Assembly: GCF_004027225.2 (NCBI RefSeq)
Contig: NC_044288.2
Span: 6,871,719-6,935,718, forward strand
Direction: 5' to 3'
DNA from: Strigops habroptila
Taxonomy: Eukaryota; Chordata; Aves; Psittaciformes; Psittacidae
Length of the DNA: 64,000 nt
The notes below the pieces were generated by a model that saw nothing but the letters and a program-made list of their open reading frames with translations, did no database searches and was not told the origin of the DNA. Position numbers and translations under genes: made by a program. Below, one piece after another: positions 12,097 to 27,000 of the stretch. The number at the start of each line of letters is the position of its first letter. Position 1 is the stretch's first letter.

Positions 12097-15000
12097 GTAA
12101 GTGTCCTCGTCCACTGCCTTCCTCCCGGAGAACTGGTGCTGAAAAGTGCCTGTGAATGCCTGGGAGCAAGATAAACCTCAGCTTGAGAATCCCTGCTGCT
12201 CCTGGGATCCAGTAGGGTTGCTGTGTACACACCACAGGGCTGGCTCATAGCAAAATGAGGTGCAACAGTTGTACCTTCAGCTTGTTCTGGACTAAAGCAG
12301 ACAACAGAGTTGATTCAAAAGGTTCTTTTAACAGGCTGCGTGAGGACCGTGGCTGCTGTCTGGAGAATTGCAGAGGAGTTATCTGCTGTTTGCAAAGGAA
12401 AGGGAAATGATTTTAAAATAGCTGCATGGTGTGTAGCTGCCATGTGCTGTTCTAGCTTACAGAGACTGAAAGGTTTGAGAATACACCTCAGGTTATACTC
12501 CATGGGCTGTTTAACTACCATTCAAACTCTGTGATGTAAATGTGGGACCAGCATGTGAGGGATCCATTGTCCATGCTGAAGGACAGGCCACATCAGCACA
12601 CCCTGGGAGATGTTACTGTCCAAAATGCCACTTAGACCTTTCCCCTTCAGAAATTCAAACAGTTGGCTAATGACAGTTACAATTTTGTGAATGAATTTTG
12701 GGGTTTAGGCTGTTGCATAGAGCTATTGTGCCCTCTTCTAGAAACATCTCCTTTGACAAGCCTGAAAATCTGAAAATCACTTGAATGCCAAGTGCATGGT
12801 TATCACAGGCTTTATTAATTTAAAGACATCTGATTAGAACAATCCTGTATAGGCTGCGAAGAAGAATTGGACTAAGTGGCTTCTATTTTTTTCCATCCCC
12901 AAAAGAGATGTGCCTGAGAACAAGGGCATGTAATAAAAGTGACTTTTCAAGAGAGACTGATAGCTTACTGTGCTACACTGGTCCTGACAGCACACTCCTG
13001 TGCTTCTAATGGAGCTGAAAACAAAAGAGCTCCGGTGGAAGACGGGCTGTTCAAAGTGAAAACCTCAATCCCCCAGCCTGAAGATAAGCTGCTTTTTTCA
13101 GGCCGTGCACAGATAGTTGATTAAAGAAACAGATGTAGAAATTTGTATGCATAACCAGAATTAATGACTTTCCTCTTTGAGCACATTGAATTCTGTGTTC
13201 AAGAGCTGTAGTTTGTCTTCATCCCCCCATGAAAGGGGTTTATTATGCAGCTTATCAAGTATGGGCAGCTTCATTTTTAACTGTCGTGTGAATCTATTTA
13301 TTGCATTGCAAGCTAGGAAGTCATTGAAAATCGCACTGAGGACAGTGGAGTTGGAAAGGAAAAGGGATAACCGCAAAACATTCCTCTGTAATCAAATCCT
13401 GAAATGTATTGTCATCCCATGGATGTGGACGTAAGGAAACTTAAAGCTGTCTCACCATTCCCATCTCCAGCCTCTTCTGCATGTGCTCCATAGCAGAGGT
13501 CAGAGCTGTTTGGTGGAAGCCTGCTTTTTGGGGCACACTCTGTCTGGGTTTGTGTGTCATGTGCCACTTGTAGCTAAAATTCAGGGGAAAAAACGTGGAA
13601 GCTGCTTTTGAAGAGCAAACCAGAGCTCCCTCTTCTCTGCCCACCACAACAGAAAGGCCTATAGCCCGGGGCGGGAGAAATGGGAAACAGAACTAGGCTG
13701 GAAGGAGCTGCTCAGTGCTGCAGGGAGTTAGAAGAGGCCTGTGAAAACATTGAGACCTAATTTGGGAAAAAGAAAAGATGAAGAATTGGTGTGTGAGGTT
13801 TGTTGTGCTGGGTGGTGGCCAGTGCTGGTCATGCTTCCGTGCACCACCGTGCTTGTGTGGTAACAGTGATTTATGTGACATTTGCCTATCTGCCTTAAAG
13901 GAATAAAGGAGCTTTAATCCTTTTCTCATTTCTCCCACGGCCTTTCCTCTCTGAAGATGTTAATAGTGCTGGACCTGTGCAGGTCTGCATGTAGCTCAGC
14001 TCGTCATAGAAGCTGATGTGCTTAAGACTGTGAAGAGCTTCACAAACGAGACATTTTGTCCTCATCTGTCTTTAAAGCTTGCTCAGAGCTCACCAGGCTC
14101 TTGAAAAAGGAAAGAGCTTTAAAAAAATTAAAAAAACTAAACCAAAAAATATAACACCCCTCTGCTTCGGGATATGTTTCCATGCCCTGGCAGCCCCTTA
14201 CCCTGCTTATGTGGCGGTTACTGGTTGAAAGTGCCACCTTGAGCACATTCCGTGTTCAAACACAGGTCCTAGCCCTGGCTGCCTTCTTCTCACTGCCCCC
14301 CCATCCTTCCAAACCTCTGTGATCAGCAGCGGCTGAGCCAGCCCCAGGCAGGGGTGTCCCCACCTCCCAGATTAGTTCTGGATTTTTCCCCCTCTTCTCT
14401 TTCACTGCCCTGTCTCACAGCACTTGCTTCCCTGGAGAAAAGAGTTTTCTCTTCTTTTCTATGACATTTTGGTGAAGAAGGGAAGCTGTGTTTTTAGGAG
14501 CCTTTGTTTGAAGGAACCCTTCATTCCTGATGCAGTGGTGCATCACCTCAGCCTTTTTCACTCTTTAAGAGGCTCCTGGTACGACACACTGTGGATTTGT
14601 ATGATTGTATTCTCCTCTGTCCCTTCCGAGGAGGGAGAGCACTGTTTGTAGTGAAGCTCAACAGGTTCCCTCACCCCAAGAGCTCTGCAGAGAGGGTCTC
14701 TCCAAGGGGCATGTCAGTGGTGACTCCAGTGCTGCTCCCGTTGGGTACGTGCTAACAGCTGAGCAGAGCAGGAGCACTCTCCATCCCCGAGCCCAGCACT
14801 GCACCACTTGGAGCCAGTGACAACCGCTGGAAAACAGTGAGAAATCCAGCTAAAAACAGGAAGGGATTTCTATGAAGGAGACTCTTGCAAGGTTTTTAAC
14901 ACCAAAATTGGTATCAGGCAACAGGAAAGCGTAAATAAAGCCCAGAAGATTTCATCCTGTGGCCCCACATAGCTCTTGTTTGCCTTCATTTTCTCTTGTG

Positions 15001-18000
15001 GCTTTTGGTAAATTCCAACGGTTTCGGGTCCCGAGACACCTAATTGAATTAGTTGCTTCAAATATAAATAGATGCCGAAATGTCTAACATTAGAAACATT
15101 CTGTTCTGCAGAATGGCTGCAGCTTTGAGGTGAAATAGTAGATACAAGTGTCTGACAGGAGGTGTAAGCAGAATTCTATCAGTACAAAACACAGAAAAGC
15201 AGATGAGAATTCTCAGGCTTGAGGAGAAGCTGCTCTACCTCAAAGAAAATAAGTTATTTTTATAAATGTAATGTTAGCCAGTTCTGGTCAGTCCAGACTT
15301 GTTCTGACATTTGTGTTTTACCTTTAAGTTATGTATCAGTAAAGAGTCTCTCAAATGTGAATCTCTCTGCAGAAAGACTTCAGGGTTCAAGAACTCCCTC
15401 TGGCTCGCATTAAGAAGATAATGAAACTAGATGAAGATGTGAAGGTAGACTCATGGGGTTTTCTGGAGTATTTCTAATCCTTTGGTGGATATTGTAGCAA
15501 TTCCTTGCAATTCATTACTTCCTACCAGCATTATTCATTATTATTTTTAAAGCACACTCTAACAGTTGCCTTGAATGCAGTAGTAGCTGGTCTTGTGTAA
15601 TTAAACTGAGCTGGGAAAGCAGAATCGTTTGGGAGCTGTGCAAGATTATTGCAGATTTGCTTTCTGCTGGTAAATATCAGTTTTCTGTGTCATTCTGGAT
15701 ATTTCCTGGTTTTTTTCTAGTGCTTAATTGTCTTTGCTCATGTATCCTCCTTGTTTCTCCCAGTTCTTCCTTTTATTAAATTGTATGAAGTGATACCCCT
15801 TAACCCTGTGCTCTGATATTTCAAATTTTATGGAAAAAAATAAGCAATAATGTAGGTGGGTGACGGGGGTGTGATACCAGTATTGGAGCTGAGCCCTTGA
15901 CATATGACTGATGACCATAACACAGGCATTCACTGATGAAAACTGCACTTTCTTCTTGTTTTTCTCAGTGTGACACCATCCTTCTGTTAGGACAACCTTT
16001 AACACTTAAATGAGATCCTGAAGGAGGTGTGTGTTGTCTCCCTATACAAGGGAGCCATTCATTCCTCTGGGAAGGGAGCAGACCCAGGCCTGAGGTCCCA
16101 GGTCTGTGTCTGAACCAAACGAGTGCCACATTTTTGCTGATGAAGAGGAAGATGAGATTTTTAGGGCAGGGCAAGTTTCTGGCCTGCCAGGAACATTATT
16201 GAATCGGAAGGCTATACTGGCAGTAAGCACTAATGCCAAGCCAGCTAATAATGAAACTGCTCAATTTGAGTAAAACTTGAGCTAGATACTTTTTAAGGAA
16301 AAGGAATTTGGTGAGGAAGCAGAGTCCTTATTCAGGCCTCCAAACCTGTTTACTGATGCCGTTTACTGGCCATAATGCAGCACAATAGAACCATAGAATC
16401 CTAGAATACGAGGTTGGAAAGGACCTCAAGGATCATCTGGTCCAACCTTGCTAGGCAAAGCATGACCTAGACTAGATGGCCCAGCACCCTGTGCAGTGAA
16501 TCTTAACAGTGCCCAGTGTTGGGGAGTCACCACTTCCCTGGGGAGATTATTCCAGGTTGTTCTCACTGGGAAAAATTTTCCTCGTGTCCAGTCGGAATCT
16601 CTCTGGGAGTGACTTGTGCCCATCACCCCTCGTCTTTTCCGTGTGACCCCTTGTACAAAGGGAGTTTCCATCTTCTTCATGGTCATCCTTTAAATACTGA
16701 TAATGTCTGCATGACCTCGTGGAGCTGACATTTGAGCAGAGGAAGCAGGCTTGGGAGACAAGCTTTAGCTGCCCAGAACTGTTCGCAGTGTGTTTAACTG
16801 GAATGTGGTGGCTCTTTGGAACTCTGGTTGCAGATGATCAGTGCAGAAGCTCCGGTGCTGTTCGCAAAGGCCGCCCAGATATTCATAACAGAACTGACTC
16901 TGCGAGCGTGGATACACACAGAGGATAACAAGCGCAGGACGCTGCAGGTAACAGAGCTGCTCCCACCCAGCCTTCAGCTGCTTCGCCAACTTCCCAGCTT
17001 TTTGTTTCCATAATATGAAGCATGTTTTGTAGACAGTAACTTTTGTAGCTGTGTTTATCGCTACAAACCTGTGTACCAGGCGCAGGGCGCAGTGCGACCA
17101 TCGCTGTAAACAACAACAGCAAAACCAAACCAAAGCTGCAGCTGTGAGCTAACTGTGACCTGCTGTGAGGACTCGGATAGTCTACTTGATTTGGTTTTCA
17201 ATAGTAGTTCTAGTATAAACTTGTAGATGGTTGTATGGATAAATCAAGAGTGAAAACAAAAATACCCTCCTCCAAAACAGATGACTGTTTCTTCTGGATT
17301 GAGGGGCCCTCAATAATAGTAATTTTTTAGTGGTTCAAGAGTAAACTGTAACTCTTTAAGGTTTTGTTTGGGTCTTTTTCCATTCATTTTTAGTCTGGCA
17401 TGTTGACCAGAATTGAAACTACACCAACAATCAGTTCAGGCCTTCAGATCAGAGGTGAGAGATTTAGGTCTATGTCACTCTCCTGTACCCTGGCACTGAG
17501 ATTGCTGTGGCGGCAAGGAGACACATCTGATATCAGTCCAAGGCGTGCTATTGGATGGGCATCCAGCCACTCAATCCCCACTAAACTGGGCTAACGCTAC
17601 TTGCTTAATTCAGTTTTTAACGCAGTCACTGTCAGAAGGATGTATTTAATAGACATTCCACGATCAAGGTGCTTTGTAAGTACACGTGCTGACTTGGGCA
17701 CGTCCTCTTAACAGTTTTCAAGCTTGGATGAGTCCATTTATTTCAGAATCGTACTTAAAACCTGACCCTAATGTGCAAGACCTTGAATTGTCTCAGGTTT
17801 TGTTCCTGACTTGCCTTCCCCAGCAGCTGCTCTCCACATGGTCAGTGCAGCTGCAGAAATGCAATTGCTGTTTATCAAGTACTTGGGAAGAAAACTTGGA
17901 GTGGAGAGGTCTGAGTTATGGAAGTGTATTCCCGAGGAGATTGGATTGAACCCAGTCCTCAGCAGGGAGAATGAAATAGGAGCTGCATCTGTTCAGGCCA

Positions 18001-21000
18001 AGTTTTCTTCCTGGTGAAGACACTTCTGTAACATGTGCTGCCTGCAGAACAAAAGGAGTGTGTCTGAGGCTCTGTGCATGATCACTGTTTGGCAGTTAAA
18101 TGCCAAAGGCAGTGTGAGGTTTAGAAACGTCAACTAGAACGAAGTGAGAGGGTTTATGGTCTTTTAAATTTCACCTCCTTATCAGGCAACGTGGGCATCT
18201 GTGTCTCAAATCTTATTCATATATGTGTGTATATATATAAAATATATATATATGCTTTACAGGTTTATCTTCAGCTAATGAGACTTTTAACAGCTGCTTG
18301 AATTAGCCCAGCTTTGTAAAAAGGCTTGCAGGGGTTTAAAAATGACACAGTACTTCTTTTGTTGTGGTTTTATTAAGAAATTCAGCTTTTCTATCTGAAA
18401 TGGGGGTTGGTTCAGATCTTAAGCATCTACATTTAAGTGATGACTTATTGCTGGGTTACTGTTTATGCAGGTCTTTAATGCTTTGACCTAATGCTATTAG
18501 ATTTCTTTTTCAGGCACGGTATGAAAGCAAAGTTACAAGCTGCTTGGAGCAGACATTTACCTTGCCAGTTTTTCACAGAAGCTCGTTGGCTCTTGCACAT
18601 CCTTTTTCTGATACATGTTTGGCCAGTTTGCTGAGTGTGTTTTAATCTTTGTGCTTTCTTCTAACCATTTGGCCCATCCACATGTTGAAGCTTGTTCTCA
18701 ACATCTCTTGGGATTCCCCTGCTCTGAATAAGATCCTGTAATACTTAATCTTTTTCTTTCTTTTAATCCATGCCCAGCTCCTAGGTTCTGCAGATATTGC
18801 TACATGGAGCAGCCATCTAGCAAAGCTTCATTTCAGTTAGCTTTGGGGTTTTACAATTATTTTTTAGAAGAATTCCCCCTGGTTTTTAATGTGCTAAAAG
18901 GCTTATGGTGGTTGTCATGAGCCCCCAGTGGTGAATTACAGCTGTAATATTGTGGACAGCCTGATGGGGCCTAGTGGGTGAGTAGATGGCTGTAAAAGCA
19001 CCTTCTATTGCACATCTTGAAGGCCTCACTCAGCACAAGACAGTGGTGTTGGTGCAGAAACAGAAATTCTTACCACTTGGCTTGACTGCCAAGACATTTT
19101 CTCTTGACTCAGTTAAAAAGCTCTAACTTTAGTTATCCAGAGACAAACGTGACTTCTAAAGCTGAAGAATGTCTTTCTGTTTTTTTTCTAGAGGAACGAC
19201 ATTGCCATGGCCATAACAAAGTTCGACCAGTTTGACTTTCTTATTGATATTGTTCCAAGAGACGAACTGAAGCCTCCAAAGCGGCAGGTGAGACACAAAT
19301 GGGCCTTATGGCTTGTCCTTTCCTTGGGGTGACTTCAGTCTGTAATTAAACAGAGTTGATAAAGCAGTACAGAATCAGATTAAACATGAGGTTTGTGTCT
19401 CTCTCTTTCACTTGTGTATTTACAGTAGTTTTGAAGTTCTTCAGATTTTTAATGGAAATAGAGCTCGAGTGGAGGTTGACAGAAGTCTGATGTGGGGATT
19501 TACTTAGTGACAAAAACTTCTGAATAGTTCTCATACCCAGTGCTGCCAGTGTTAAAAAACTAACTTTAGAAAGTGTGCTGAATCTGCATCCTTTGACTCG
19601 TAAAGGGAGAAAAAGGCTTCTTTGCTTCTGCCTCCTTTGGGGCAGTCCTGGCTACTGTAAACATCCTTGACTGGAAGCTTGAAGGTGTTAAAAGGAGCTT
19701 TCAGTCGGATGTTTACAGCAGCAGGCTGCCACGCTCATCTGAGCACAGGCTCTTTGAAACTTCACAAGCTGCTTGTTTTACAAAGCACTTGTTTCCCTCC
19801 ATGCTTGAGACAGGGCTGAAAGCACAGCGAGGTGGGGTTGAAGCTCAGTCTTGCTGCTTCAGACGCAGCTCCTGGTGGACTCGTTTCTCTCCTTCACCTA
19901 AAAACTCGGTGTTTTGCTGCTGAAAGGTCACCAGTTCAGTGACTGTTACAATTCCTTCAACTGGTTTTCTGCTACTTTGGAAGGTTTGCAGTGTGTTAGT
20001 CTTTGAAAAAATCCAAGGTGGTCCTTTCACTTCTCAAGTGAGTGCTACTGGAGAGGCTGTAAAACATCGTTCTGGCGAGTGTTTTACTTGGAAGTTTTTC
20101 TCTGACATGTTTCTTTTTGTATTCCAATATAATTCCTGGATAACATGCAAAGGATACCACTGTGGACGTGGATTTTAGAGGTTGCTGGTTTACGTTTTGC
20201 CTTGAAGTGGTGGCCAAAGGCAGGAAATACACACTTCATCCTTTGTCATGATGTCCTGAGTTGAGTTGAACCTCACACTCTGATTTCCAGAAGCAGCACA
20301 ACTTTCTAGTAAATGAGGAAAATACCTTTTTGTGTCACAATCTAGGCAGGAGAGTCCATCCTGCTGCTGCAGTCAGCTGGGGTTAAAGTGAGCAGCATCC
20401 CAAGGCTTCGTTCTGGGTGTGCTTGCAGCTCTGTTCTGCATGTACAGGGAGCATCACATGCGGGAGCGTGGTGCAGTTCCTTCCCCGCATTCCCTGCTTT
20501 CTCCCTGCAGCAGAGGTGATTTAGCCAAAGATCATGAGTTCTGTATTACATCCAAAATGAAGCCGCAGCCTGCACAGCTGCTCTTGATGCTTCACTTAAT
20601 GGGGGGAAAGAAAACCCACATTTGGTTTGTTCTGCTCTGTAAGCAGCCTGAGATAGCACAGGTTAATTCTGGCATTGCAGATTCAGTTCTTCTAGGTGCT
20701 TCATTTGGTTATTCTACTTTGTAGAGCTATTTTTAGAAGTACTCCATGTTTGGGAGGGAGAACATTGCCCATATCTTTTCCTTGCTGGAGTCTTTTGACT
20801 CACATCAGAATGTTCTGATTATGGAACGTTCGAGTTCTATATTCAAATGAATGCCTGAAGTATTTTAGAGGTGTGTTAGATGCGTGTAGGTTGCTCGGTT
20901 AACATGTCTTGATGATACATCAGTCTTTTGGGTTGCACAGCATCAGCAGTGAAACACTGTTGGGTTTTGGTTTGAAATAGGCTTTAGAGATCTGTCTGTC

Positions 21001-24000
21001 GCTGATACATCCACTGGCTGTGAACACTGCTGAGTCACAAGAAATGCTTCTGATGGAAGTTTAATGGAGAAACAGCTGCCTGATAAGAATGTAGTTAGGA
21101 CTTTGCAGTGGAAAACACTCCTTTGCCTCACGAGCGTTGAACGGTGGCTGCCCGTGGGCTGGCAGCCTGCTCCTCTGGCTGCAGGCACAGTCTGTATTTT
21201 CTCTCTATCACTGTTTGACAAGTTCGTGGCAGTTACGTGGAAGAGCTGGGAATGAAACCATGACTGTTATGTTGCTCTGGTAACTGAAGCCATGGCTGGA
21301 AAATAAAAGATGCAAACGATGCGATACAACGTAGTTCAAGCAGATTTGGATTTAAAGCCTTTTTTGCCTGTAGCAAATGCAACTTAGCCTGGAATAGATA
21401 CTTCCAGAAGTATTCAGTTGTTTTAGTTGTTATGGGATTCAGCTAGGAATGAAGGGTTGGAGCACTCTAGAAATGACATGTCTGAGGACTGGGCTCTGCA
21501 GAAGCAGTCACAGCTCTCCCGTGCATTCAGTTTGTGGTTAACTGGAGACATGCCCTGTTGAATATATATGTTAAATTTATTATTAATCCCTCCCAAAGGA
21601 TCTGATGAAGCAAATACGAATAATCAGCGAGCTCCTGTATGTAGGAAGTGTGGGGAGAGTCTGATTGCAGTGCTGTGCAGTACCATGGGATAGTGCTGTT
21701 TGCTCCGAGAGCCAAGCTTAGAAGTTGTGTTTTGATTACAGCTGACTGTGAGCAGCTTCATCTTTGGGGGTGATTTTCTGTAGGCTGTTAAAAACCTCCC
21801 AATAGTAAGCCTTTCCTTTAGTTGCTGTCTCTGTGAGACACCTGCATCTGAGCAAACAGGCTCTTTTACTCAGTCTGATGCCCATCTCACCAGCATGTAT
21901 TGATCTTGTGTAACGTGGATTTTTCTTCTGTCCAGTTGGATATACTGAAGGTAAGCCATGAACAAGCCTCACCTAACACAGGGGACCCAAGCAGCCTGGT
22001 CTAAGTGGGAATTACCATGTTGTAGCATGTGTAAACATCCTACACTCTCAGCTGTGAACTCGAGGTGGCTGGGAGAGGATTGTTTACGCCTTCTGCCATG
22101 GAGTGAACGTCTGTGTCCACAGCTTCCGTGTCTGCAGGATCCGGCTGCTCCTCTGAGGAGCTTAAGAGTGTGGCTTCTGGAGTGTTAACGGCTTGCCACT
22201 TCACATCAGCTCTGAAAATCCACTTCTCTGCCTAAAACACTGTTAATCACAAGGGGCTTTTCTCTTCTAAAGACATACTTAGATAAAACGAAACAGCAGC
22301 ATTTCAGCCTGTGCTTCTGACAGTGAGCTAGAGCAGAGCCTTTTGTTTCTTCACACTGTTGAGATACTCCTGCCACCAGCAGAATCAGGCTGTTAAGCCA
22401 TGGTGCAAGATGAAATTGTTACCATTCTGGAGAAGCTGGATTTAAATAAAGGCACAACAGGGTACATGAAGTCCGTGGCTTTTATTCCCAGGGGTTTAAC
22501 ACTGGAGCTAGATTGAGATTTGTGTTAGGCTAAGAAGAGGGTTTGGTGGCGGATGAGGCTTCATAAGTCTTCCTGGTGCATTTGCAATTCATTCTGAGTT
22601 AAGGTAACAGGCAATGATGGCATTTACTGGTAAGGACTTGTGTGGATTTCAGCTGTGGTAATTTTGCTCATTTGCTTCTCATAATGAAATTGGTGACTGC
22701 ATATTATACAGAGGGTATTGGAAATGGTTTTGATAGCCATGTAGCTGGAATAAATGAGGAAACCCCGTTTTGATTTATCATTTCAGCTTTATTTAGTTAA
22801 ACTGTTTCAAACGAGGTATTAAAGGTACTTTCCCGTGGAGTGTGTTTGGGGGGGGGATGTTTCAACTGGGGAGGGCTTGGATATGGATCTGTTCCCTCCC
22901 TGTTTACCTGGCTTTTACCTGTGCTGCAGGAAGAGGTCCGTCAGGCTGTGACCCCAGCTGAGCCTGTACAGTATTACTTCACCCTTGCTCAGCAGCCTGC
23001 TGCAGTGCAGGTTCAGGGGCAGCAGCAGGGACAACAGACCACCACGTCTACAACTACTATCCAGCCAGGCCAGATCATCATCGCCCAGCCTCAGCAAGGA
23101 CAGGTGAGCCATGAGCAGCATTCAGAGGCTCTGCAGGTCAGTGAGCTGCTGAAACCCTCACCTCACTCGTGTGTGTACTGCAGCGTCCTGATCTCACTGC
23201 TCAGAACAGTCAGAATAGACCAGAAATACGTGTTCTGTTCACAACTGGGTGTTCAATATCTCAATAACAAGGGTCATCTAGGAACTGGGTTCCCTTAGTG
23301 GTGATTTATGGATCAACAAGTAACAGTGGGTCTAGGAAGCAATCCGTCTATTACAATCTTTGTATCTCGTGGCTGTTTCACTGATGTTCAGTCCTTGCTT
23401 GGTCCTTATCTCTGTTTTGAATGCAGACCACCCCTGTGACGATGCAGGTCGGCGAAGGCCAGCAGGTACAGATAGTGCAGGCCCAGCCACAAGGCCAGAG
23501 CCAGCAGGCTCAGAGCGGGACGGGGCAGACCATGCAAGTCATGCAGCAGATCATCACCAACACAGGAGAAATCCAGCAAATCCCGGTAAGGCTTTGCCAG
23601 GAGAAATGTCTCACAGTGTTGAGAGCAAACTGTCTGCTGGTGTTCTGGCAGGAGGCTGCAGATGTATGCTTTTTTAACTGGAAGAGGAAGTTTGGATTGA
23701 GTGGTGTGTTTCCTGCACTTGGAGAGGAAAACTAACCAGGTGTGACATGAAGAGGGAAATAAATCTATACCCCACTAGTGTAGACACATTGCCCACCCCC
23801 AGCACTTGCCCCCGAGTGAAATAGCTACGATTAGGAAGCAATACATAAAATATTTCCTGGATAAACCTCAGTTCTTTACTCCAGCATGGTTTCAATAAAG
23901 CATAATTGACTTCCTTTGCCTTTACTTGGTTCTGCCTCTGCAATCTGAAGTCATGACTGGGCAGACTGAGTGGGAAAGGTGCCATCTGTGAGTTATTAAT

Positions 24001-27000
24001 AAACTTCTATGTTATAAGAAATATTTCTACAAAGTACTTTGGGCTGGTTGGAAGAACAGCTTTGCAGAGCCAGAAGATACTTCTTCACTTTCACATCAAT
24101 CTAGACTTGCTGTGGCTGTAAGAAAGGGATTTTGAGTACCCAGCATCAGCAGTGACATTCTGGCATGTGTCCTAGGTAAACACATGGGTCAAAAAAGTCA
24201 CTTTTTTCCCCCTTCTGCGTAACTTCCATTCGCAACAAAACCAGGTCTTTTGGTTCCCATCTGGAAAATTTCACATCTCTTAAAGAAAAATCTGTACAGT
24301 TGTGTGTACTTAACCAGCAGCCAAAGGTCAGAGCGAGTGACCAAGACCAACATTTCACTTTGTCTTTGATTTCTGTTATTAAGCTGAGCTTTCACACCAG
24401 TGCTGCTCTTCAAGACTTGCTGAGCTTCCCTCCCTGTGGCTGGAAACACTTGTGCTTTGACACAGCATCTTTAAGAAGGTTTCAATTGTGGGTGTTGCCA
24501 GATTTTTCCTACCCACTTCCAAATTCTTTTCATCTCTTGAAGTCTCCAGCTAATTCCTACTGCTTGGCTTAAGGTGTTGGTCAGAAAGGAAGTGAATTGC
24601 TTGTCAAACACAGTGCTTTACTATGGGCAACCTTTCTCTTCCCTGTGCTCTTCACTACTTTTCTTTTTACATCTTTTTTCCTTCCTTTCCTTATGAAAGT
24701 CTCTCTGAGATACTTGTTCTACAGAGCATTTTGGAAAGAGATCTCCACCTCCAGCCTCAGTGAGTCCATTAGAACAGCACTGAACGTTGCAGCATCCTCC
24801 TTTGGTTCAGCAATGAAAGGAATGGTTCAGTCTTGTTTTCCAGCTGTCTCCAGTGAATTCTGTAACTCACTAAAAGGAGGAGGATTGGACATCTGTTAGG
24901 AGAAGGGATCTTTATAGTGAGGGGGCCATAACCTGCTGAAAGTAGTGTTCTCTGCATGGGTGGATCCCATTGCAAGTGGTCCCATGTTTTAGGAGTGTGA
25001 GACTCTTGCTTGAGAGCACCTAAGAACAGGTAGCTGGTCCTCGGAAGCTCCTTACACTGCAGTGGGGTATCTTTAGTCTTTGGGAGCACTTGGGTCTCTT
25101 AACAATTGTAGGACTCCAAAACAGAGCAACTTTGAAGCAGTGTTTTAATGAAACAGTCACAATTCACACTTCTGGGTCTAGCAGAGATGCTGTTTGCACT
25201 GTAATTAAGAGGATTTTTCTTACGGCGTGTTGAAGAATCAAGTTTGTGCTGAAGGAAGCATCTTCCCATTGCTCACTTCAGCGAGTGAAGTAAAATAGAA
25301 CATGGAGCTGTGCACTTGCTACAAGAGCTTTTTAATGCCCTGACCTGCTTGATTTATGGGAATTTGAGCCCTTGGTCTCTTCAGTGCTGGAGCCTGTTCT
25401 GCTCTTCCTGATGTGCTTGTCTGATTTTTCCCTTGGGTTTCCTTTCTCTCTTGGTATAGTTAGTGCTGTCTTCTCATAGTTCCTTTGCTCTCTGGTACGT
25501 GTTAGGGTTCAGCAAAGAATCTTTATACACTAATATGGCAGTTCACAACTCTCATGAAACTGGTCGTGCCTCTGGCAGCTGCAGGAGTGTCGAGAGAGTC
25601 TCACCAGTGTTCTCTGCTGGTTTCCCACGTGCTTCTGATCCTGTGTGCACATCTCTGCTGTGATTTACCAGTTAGGACCTCGGGTTGCCTGTGGAAAGGT
25701 GACTTATAAACTGAGAAAACCTGGAAGGAAGTGTGTACAGCAGTGAAATGGTAATCGCTTGTTTGACCACGTTAATTTTGTTTTAAACTTAAGCAGTGTC
25801 TCACCAGACCTCGCTGGGCTTGGGAGCTGGCTCTCGTTGCTGACAGAACACTTTCTGAATTGCTTTCACCCATTCAGTTCATGGTGTAGTTCAAACGGAA
25901 GCAGGAAGCCCCCAGTGTGGAAAACGTGATCTGCTGGCAGATCTCAGTGCAGAAACAAATTCTTTGTTGAAATGTTGATGTTCATGTGGAGTTTATTTGC
26001 TCTTGAAATAATCTTGGAGCTTTTAGCCACAGCTGGTGAAGTCGGCGGCCTCTGTCCTTCTTTCCCCTTTGTAAAAAGAAAACTCAAAACCTTTTTCTGT
26101 ATATAAGTAACCTTAACACTGTGAATCTAAATGTCCTGAAGTAACACAAAATGAAAAACTCAACAGTAGTATCAATCACACCGTGACCCTTTTATTGCTT
26201 GTCAGATGTGTATTAGCTGTTTATATCATAGGTTAGCATGATGACAATGTCTTCATATCCCACACCCCCAAGCATCTCACCTTGCAAGATCAGGGTTGTA
26301 GGAAATAAATTTGTGTTTCAATGTTATACACAAAGCATCAACACAGAAAGTGTCGGCCTTTGCGAGGTGGGGGTTGATGTATATTGGCAGAGAACTGCAT
26401 TAAAAGCTTCCAAATATATCCTTGGGTTTTGTCATCTCTGCTGTCTTTATTTATGTGAAAATATCCCATATATTCTGTAATATTTCTTTGGCAGGATATG
26501 ATAGGAGTGTCATTATGTGCAGCTAGCTCCTAACAGCTTTCTTTATGTGAAGTGATACATCGAAGTAGTAACTCAATTCTCATGACCAAAAAGAACAAGA
26601 AGTGTTCTCAAGGCTCTCTGAAATGGAGCAGTTAATGTGCTTTAGCTACTAACTGACCACCCCCATTCTGGAGCAAGAGGTAATGTTGTGCTTCCTCAGG
26701 GGTTTACCTCAGGAACGTGCAGGAGTTCTGTGGACCTCGCTCTTGCTTGGCAGGGTCCGTGGTAGTTACTCATCTTAACTGTTAATCAAGCGAAGCTTCC
26801 TGGTGTCATCTATTACTCTGGCTCCTGTTGTGGAAACGAGAAGGCAAGTTTGTGTGTTTCAGGTTACACAGTTACCTGTTTAATTTTCTTTCCCTGCCCC
26901 CTCCACTTGTCTCCAGGTTCAGTTGAATGCTGGCCAGCTGCAGTATATCCGCTTAGCCCAGCCTGTGTCAGGCACCCAGGTAGTCCAGGGGCAGATCCAG

